Source: GCA-2683825 sp965662355
GTDB lineage: Bacteria; Planctomycetota; UBA1135; GCA-002686595
Assembly (NCBI GenBank): GCA_965662355.1
Contig: CBFIHP010000003.1
Location: forward strand, 248,001 to 312,000
DNA length: 64,000 bases
Direction of reading: 5' to 3'
How positions within the stretch are numbered: position 1 is the stretch's first letter; every line of letters starts with the position of its first letter. The notes beneath the pieces were generated by a model that searched no databases, was not told where the DNA came from, and worked only from the letters and a program-made list of their open reading frames with translations. Both the position numbers and the translations under genes were made by a program. Positions 59,501 to 64,000 of this stretch are shown here, piece after piece.

Positions 59501-61807
59501 ATGGAATCCTCCAGACCCGCCCCTTTGCTTTCAATCCCCCTCTCGCTCTTTGCTCTGATGACTGCCCCCACCCCCCACGCCGATCCCCTGGCCGCTCGGG
59601 CCCAATCCAGCAGCGATCAACAGGAGCACGGAGACGGCGTTCGCAAGCCCCTTCCGGGTCCCGATGAGATTGCGAAACTCCCTCCGGACGGCGGGGATGA
59701 ATTCAATCGACTGGTATTTTCCCAGAGCCCCTATTTGCTACAGCACGCGCGAAACCCGGTGGACTGGTTTCCCTGGGGCGAGGAGGCCTTCGCGAAGGCC
59801 AAGGCAGAGGACAAGCCGATCTTTCTCTCCATCGGTTACTCCACCTGCCACTGGTGCCACGTCATGGAGCACGAGTCCTTCGAGGACGACGAAGTCGCCG
59901 CGCTCATGAACGAGCACTTCGTGTGCGTGAAGGTCGACCGGGAAGAGCGTCCGGACATCGATCAGATCTACATGACGGTCACGCAGCGCGTCACGGGGTC
60001 CGGCGGTTGGCCGATGACCGTCGTGATGACGCCCGAACGTGAGCCCTTTTTCTGTGGCACATATTTCCCGAAGAGCATGCGTCACCAGCGACCTGGAATG
60101 ATGGAGCTCCTCCCGCGCATCTCCGAGTTCTGGAAGACCCGTCGCAAGGACGTGCTCGAGCTCTCCAAAAACTACACGAACCTCCTCCTCACGGACCAGA
60201 GCGCCCCTCCCTTGAAGCAAGTCGACGTCGGGTTGCTCAGCAAGGCGTATCAGCAACTCTCGCGCCGCTTCGATTCCCAGTACGGTGGTTTCAGCGAGCG
60301 CCCCAAGTTCCCGGTACCGCACAACCACCTGTTCCTCCTGCAGACGTACGCTCGCACCTCGGACGAGCGCGCACTGCACATGGTTGAGAAAACCCTCGAG
60401 GAGATGCGCAAGGGTGGGATCTTCGACCACGTCGGCTTCGGATTTCATCGGTACTCGACCGACCGGGAGTGGCTCGTCCCGCACTTCGAGAAGATGCTCT
60501 ACGACCAGGCTCTCCTCACGCTCGCCTACACCGCCGCGTTCCAGGTGACGCAGAAAGCGGAGTATCAGAACACAGCGCGCGAAATTCTGACATACGTGGA
60601 GCGCGACATGACCGATCCCTCGGGCGGGTTCTACTCCGCCGAGGATGCCGATAGCGAAGGCGAGGAAGGGCTCTTCTATGTCTGGACGCTGCCCGAGCTC
60701 TCGGAAGTACTGGGAAGCGCCGACGCCGAGCTATTCGCCAAGGTCTTCGAGATGACCGAGGAAGGCAACTTCCTCGAAGAGTCGACTGGAAAGCACACGG
60801 GCCGCAACATCCCGCACCTACGCAAGCCCATGGGACTGTGGGCCGCCGAGCTGGACCTCGAACTGGACGAGCTCGAAGAGAGACTCGAATCCGCACGCCA
60901 GAAGCTGTTCCTCTCCCGCGAGAAGCGCATTCACCCCCTGAAGGACGACAAGGTCCTGGCCGACTGGAACGGCCTGATGATCGCCGCGTTCACGCAAGCC
61001 GCCCAGGCCTTCGATGACGCACACTACCTGGCAGTCGCACGCAAGGCCGCGGACTTCGCCCTCGGAACGCTCATGTACAGCGATGAAGAACACGGCAGCG
61101 GTCGGCTGCGCAAGCGCTGGCGCACGGGCCAAGCCGGACTTTTCGGAACCCTCGAGGATCACGCCTTTCTCACATGGGGCTTGATCGACCTCTACGAAGC
61201 ATGCTTCGAGACGCGCTATCTCGAAGCGGCCATCCAGCTGACCGATGCCATGATCGCCCACTTCGAGGACACGGAACGCGGTGGCTTCTTCCTGAACGCG
61301 GACGACTCCGAGAAGCTTCTCGTGCGCCCGAAGGAAATCTACGACGGCGCCATCCCTTCGGGAAACTCGGTCGCGGCGCGCAACCTCCTGCGCCTGGGAC
61401 GCATCACCGGCCAGACCTCCTACGAGGAGAAGGCCGATCGCACGTTGCGCGCGTTCCCCGAGGTCCAGCGCGGCCCCTCCGCACATTCGATGCTGATGTC
61501 AGCGATCGACTTCGCGGCCGGCCCCTCCTTCGAAATCGTGGTCGCAGGCGACCCGCAGGCGCAAGACACCCAGGACATGCTGCGAGCCTTCCAGAGTCGC
61601 TATCTACCCCACAAGGTGCTGCTGCACCGGGGCCTGGACCCCGAACCGCCCATCACCCGAATCTCCCCCTTCACCAAGGCCCAGGTCGCCCGCGGAGGCA
61701 AGGCCACGGCCTACGTTTGCCGCCACTACAGCTGCAAGGCCCCCACGACGGATGTCGAGGAAGCCTTGGGCTACCTGGAGGTTGGGGAGGAGAACGAGGG
61801 GAACTAG
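59501..61807 (+). CDS. YyaL/SPATA20-like thioredoxin-domain protein
   Basis: 768 residues: signal-like N-terminus, a thioredoxin-like domain with active-site Cys116-His-Trp-Cys119 (GYSTCHWCHVMEHESFEDDEVA), VKVDREERPDIDQIYM and GGWPMTVVMTPEREPFFCGTYFP, followed by an (alpha/alpha)6-barrel-like part (FDSQYGGFSERPKFP, GGIFDHVGFGFHRYSTDREWLVPHFEKMLYDQALL, LADWNGLMIAAFTQAAQAF). This matches the DUF255/YyaL family of unknown, probably enzymatic, function. The ATG giving MESSRPAP is chosen; earlier codons look non-coding. Confidence 0.9.
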   Translation: MESSRPAPLLSIPLSLFALMTAPTPHADPLAARAQSSSDQQEHGDGVRKPLPGPDEIAKLPPDGGDEFNRLVFSQSPYLLQHARNPVDWFPWGEEAFAKAKAEDKPIFLSIGYSTCHWCHVMEHESFEDDEVAALMNEHFVCVKVDREERPDIDQIYMTVTQRVTGSGGWPMTVVMTPEREPFFCGTYFPKSMRHQRPGMMELLPRISEFWKTRRKDVLELSKNYTNLLLTDQSAPPLKQVDVGLLSKAYQQLSRRFDSQYGGFSERPKFPVPHNHLFLLQTYARTSDERALHMVEKTLEEMRKGGIFDHVGFGFHRYSTDREWLVPHFEKMLYDQALLTLAYTAAFQVTQKAEYQNTAREILTYVERDMTDPSGGFYSAEDADSEGEEGLFYVWTLPELSEVLGSADAELFAKVFEMTEEGNFLEESTGKHTGRNIPHLRKPMGLWAAELDLELDELEERLESARQKLFLSREKRIHPLKDDKVLADWNGLMIAAFTQAAQAFDDAHYLAVARKAADFALGTLMYSDEEHGSGRLRKRWRTGQAGLFGTLEDHAFLTWGLIDLYEACFETRYLEAAIQLTDAMIAHFEDTERGGFFLNADDSEKLLVRPKEIYDGAIPSGNSVAARNLLRLGRITGQTSYEEKADRTLRAFPEVQRGPSAHSMLMSAIDFAAGPSFEIVVAGDPQAQDTQDMLRAFQSRYLPHKVLLHRGLDPEPPITRISPFTKAQVARGGKATAYVCRHYSCKAPTTDVEEALGYLEVGEENEGN

Positions 61808-62043
61808 GTTCCCTGGGTCCGGGGGCCGGAGCGGTTGTTCAGGGGCGGGTCCAGAAGACTGCGCATCAGTTCTTTCATCAGCATGACGGAAAGTAGGAGT
61901 GAGCGTTGAATGCCCCGATTCCTCGCATTCACGAGCAGCAGACCCCAGTGTTCGATGTTGTCCTCGAGATACGCTAGCTGGCTGAGAACCTCGGGGGCAC
62001 AGCCCCCCTCAATCGTCCTCTTCGGGCCCACCATCACCGGCAT
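61804..62043 (-). CDS. Possible small helical protein
   Basis: 79-residue reading overlapping the end of the sulfatase-fold gene; a core LSQLAYLEDNIEHWGLLLVNARNRGIQRSLLLSVMLMKELMRSLL would be helical and amphipathic. No clear start between the sulfatase-fold stop and this core; a GGGGGGC-TGT-GCCCCC hairpin sits in between. It may be chance. Confidence 0.25.
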   Translation of the reverse strand: MPVMVGPKRTIEGGCAPEVLSQLAYLEDNIEHWGLLLVNARNRGIQRSLLLSVMLMKELMRSLLDPPLNNRSGPRTQGT

Positions 62044-63460
62044 AACCGAGGTCCTTCAGCGCCTGCTCCTGATCCGCCCCGGCCACCGCGCCCCGCTTGC
62101 GACGCGAGGCCATCCCCCGCACCCGGGCATCCAGCACTGCGCGTAGCTGCTCAGCTCGTTCGGGTTCGGCGGCGAGCAGATCTACCTGTTCGAGCGGATC
62201 GCTACGCAGGTCGAAGAGCAGGTCTCGCTCGGCCTCGTTGGTCGCACGTATGAGCTTGAAGCCATCCCCATCGACGATGGCCTTCAACTCGTTTCCGCGC
62301 GTGATGCTCTCGCTGAGAAACTCCTGGATCCTGGGCCGAGCTCCACGCATCAGGGGTACGAGGCTGACGGACTCGCCGAGTTGCCGAGCGTCCGAGCCCG
62401 AATCAGCGGGCGAACCGCCGGCCAGCTGGTAGATCGTGGCGCCGATGTCGATGGCCCGCACGCGCTCCTCGATCCGCTTGCCGACCGCGACGTTCGGTCC
62501 GGCAAAGATCAAGGGCACTCGTAGAAGCTCCTGGAACATCGAGTGTCCGTGACAGCAACCGACGTAGTCCTTCTCCGCAACGTCGTAGCATTCGCGCTGG
62601 ATTTCCGCGTGGTCCCAGAACTCCTCGCCGTGATCCGCGAGGACGACGATAAGGGTGTCCTCCAGGATTCCGCGTTGCTCCAGATCGTCGAACAGGCGTC
62701 CGATCTGGGCGTCCATGTGGGCGAGCGAGGCGTCGTAGAAATCCACCTTCCATGCTCGGAAGTCGCGAAACCCCGCTTCCTCGAGGTCCTCGACGCGCTT
62801 GTGCTCGCTCCACGTTCGGGCCTCCCGCGCGCGCTCGAGATCGACGCCTTCCGGCAGGAAGCGCATCAAGAGCTCGTCCGGCGGTTCCAGCGGAACGTGC
62901 GCGTCCATGAAGTGCAGATAGAAGAAGAAGGGATCCTCGCCGACGACATTTAGCCGGCGAATCGCCGAATCGACGAGCCCCTCGGCGCCGCCTGGGCCGA
63001 CAACGAAGGCCTCGAAGCCTTTCCGAAAGCAGGGGAGGGCCAGCAGGGGGTTGGCGATGCGTGCGTAGGAGCGATAGCCAAGCCCCTGCAGGGACTGGGG
63101 CAGGGTTGCCAGCTCCTCGGTGAAGCCGTAGTAGGTCGGTTGCTGGCCTTCCGATATGCGCTTGGCTCCCTCGATGATGGCCCCGTGCTCGGAGGGAAAG
63201 AGCCCCGTGAACACCGAAGCCACTGCGGGCACCGTCCACGACGCGGCGGACTGTGCCTCTTCGAAGAGCGTTCCGCGGGCGGCGAGGGCTTTGAGGTTCG
63301 GTGTCGTTTCACGCCCGTACCCGTAGGCGGAAAGCCGATCGGCGCGCACCGTGTCCAGCATCAATACGATGACGGCGCGCGGCTTCTCCATCGGAACGGG
63401 GGGACGGTCACAACCCGAAAAGAGGCTCGCCGCGAGGGCCAGCAAGGGGCTCCGCTTCAT
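62009..63460 (-). CDS. Sulfatase-fold lipoprotein
   Basis: 483 residues; lipoprotein signal (ALAASLFSGC). Sulfatase core: VIVLMLDTVRADRLSAYGYGRETTP, SWTVPAVASVFTG (Thr76 in place of the formylglycine cysteine), FYLHFMDAHVPLEPP and VLADHGEEFWDHAEIQ, so the metal ligands are largely kept. Thr at the nucleophile position suggests a phosphoesterase-like rather than sulfatase activity. It overlaps the stop of the upstream MscS-like gene by four bases (ATGA). Confidence 0.86.
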   Translation of the reverse strand: MKRSPLLALAASLFSGCDRPPVPMEKPRAVIVLMLDTVRADRLSAYGYGRETTPNLKALAARGTLFEEAQSAASWTVPAVASVFTGLFPSEHGAIIEGAKRISEGQQPTYYGFTEELATLPQSLQGLGYRSYARIANPLLALPCFRKGFEAFVVGPGGAEGLVDSAIRRLNVVGEDPFFFYLHFMDAHVPLEPPDELLMRFLPEGVDLERAREARTWSEHKRVEDLEEAGFRDFRAWKVDFYDASLAHMDAQIGRLFDDLEQRGILEDTLIVVLADHGEEFWDHAEIQRECYDVAEKDYVGCCHGHSMFQELLRVPLIFAGPNVAVGKRIEERVRAIDIGATIYQLAGGSPADSGSDARQLGESVSLVPLMRGARPRIQEFLSESITRGNELKAIVDGDGFKLIRATNEAERDLLFDLRSDPLEQVDLLAAEPERAEQLRAVLDARVRGMASRRKRGAVAGADQEQALKDLGYAGDGGPEEDD

Positions 63461-64000
63461 CCCTCGCCTTTGTCACCGCCGATGGGCCCGGTCTGGATCG
63501 AGACGGGAGCGGGCTTTTCGCCCACCCCACCGAAAGGCTTCAGGGTCTTCTCGACGATCTCATCGGCGATCTCGCGCCCTCTCGAAGCCCCTTCCGTATC
63601 GCTCGTGGGTCGGTCGGGGTGCTCGAGATCCTCCGGCTTGACCATGTGCAAGGTCTGTGTGGGGAAGGCGAAGGACACACCGAGCTTCTCCGCCAGGCGC
63701 AGAATGTCGGCAAACAACCGATGCTTCTCGCGCAGCTCCGTACTCCAATCGGGTGCCGCGAGAAAACAGTACAGGAGCACGTCGAGGGAGCTGGCGCCGA
63801 AGCCGTTCAAGTAGACGTGGTAGTAGTCTTTGCGCGTGTAGGGATGGGAACGAATGATCTGGCGCACGCCCTCACAGAAGGCCTCGATCTTCTCCGGCGG
63901 CGTGTCGTACGTCAGCCCGAGCATGGTGCGGATACGCCGATAGCGACGCTCGCCCATGTTGTCGATGCTCGAGGAGATGAAGGTGCGGTTCGGGACGGTG
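63457..64000 (-). CDS. MscS-family mechanosensitive ion channel, C-terminal part (runs off the right edge)
   Basis: The frame continues past the window edge as TVPNRTFISSSIDNMGERRYRRIRTMLGLTYDT, the beta-domain segment of MscS channels, then LDVLLYCFLAA and ADILRLAEKLGVSFAFPTQTLHMV. The cytoplasmic C-terminal tail is charged. The N-terminal membrane part is outside the window, so MscS versus a larger MscK/YbdG-like form is open. Confidence 0.85.
   Translation of the reverse strand, partial: TVPNRTFISSSIDNMGERRYRRIRTMLGLTYDTPPEKIEAFCEGVRQIIRSHPYTRKDYYHVYLNGFGASSLDVLLYCFLAAPDWSTELREKHRLFADILRLAEKLGVSFAFPTQTLHMVKPEDLEHPDRPTSDTEGASRGREIADEIVEKTLKPFGGVGEKPAPVSIQTGPIGGDKGEG

Noticed and set aside
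1..64000. Search for CRISPR arrays, IS elements, phage genes, rRNA and attachment sites
   Set aside because: No spaced direct repeats, transposase, integrase or phage signature was seen by eye; the only repeats found are the protein-coding 63-bp units at 12.4-12.9 kb.

Overview
The window is GC-rich bacterial chromosome from a Gram-negative-type cell (lipoproteins, outer-membrane-like protein, Tat, Bat/MoxR genes). It has no rRNA, phage, IS or CRISPR. A planctomycete-like lineage is my best guess. The grounds are the dephospho-CoA kinase-rho pair, a PQQ-like propeller protein opening with a WPQWDGP motif, several sulfatase-fold lipoproteins, a complete MoxR/DUF58/BatA-E block, and weak or absent Shine-Dalgarno sequences with frequent TTG starts. 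This is inference from gene content, not a phylogenetic result.

Layout. 1-3.3 kb: a partial secreted protein, then gcvT, gcvH and a LipM-type octanoyltransferase (glycine cleavage and lipoylation), and tRNA-Gln. 3.4-10.6 kb: cinA-tatC, a membrane-anchored coiled-coil protein with a BRCT-like C-terminus, coaE, rho and a GT4 glycosyltransferase. 10.7-14.8 kb: a GT2 enzyme and a GT4 enzyme fused to a coiled coil built of eight exact 21-residue repeats. 15-19.1 kb: three prepilin-like genes, the last encoding a large surface protein with one CxxCH motif. 19.3-30.7 kb: housekeeping and mixed genes (trxB, IMPase-like, SprA-like, an ABC exporter, SGNH hydrolase, GAF, DoxX-like, histidine phosphatase, GT4, a YcaQ-like DNA glycosylase). 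30.9-39.5 kb: an M28 peptidase, three GT4 enzymes, a sulfatase-fold protein lacking its catalytic residues, and a Tat-exported amidohydrolase. 39.5-48.4 kb: the Bat/MoxR operon. 48.6-64 kb: carboxypeptidase-regulatory-like, sulfatase-fold, PQQ-like, FadD-like, DUF819, YyaL-like and MscS-like genes.

The most interesting locus is at 52.1-52.7 kb on the minus strand. A lipoprotein with a heavy-metal-associated (HMA)-like domain is interrupted, at the place where the metal-binding cysteines should lie, by two in-frame TGA codons separated by a single codon (TGA-ATA-TGA). Both halves of the domain are in the same frame. A 10-bp perfect hairpin with an 8-nt loop starting GG follows at bacterial-SECIS spacing. 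I read this as a candidate selenoprotein with a Sec-x-Sec motif, encoded between a putative outer-membrane protein and a sulfatase-fold lipoprotein. No selenocysteine machinery is present in the window, so this must be checked elsewhere in the genome.

Genes are tightly packed. At least eleven neighbouring pairs share a 4-base stop/start overlap (ATGA, GTGA or TTGA), which also helps fix several non-ATG starts. No gene-free stretch exceeds 300 bases.
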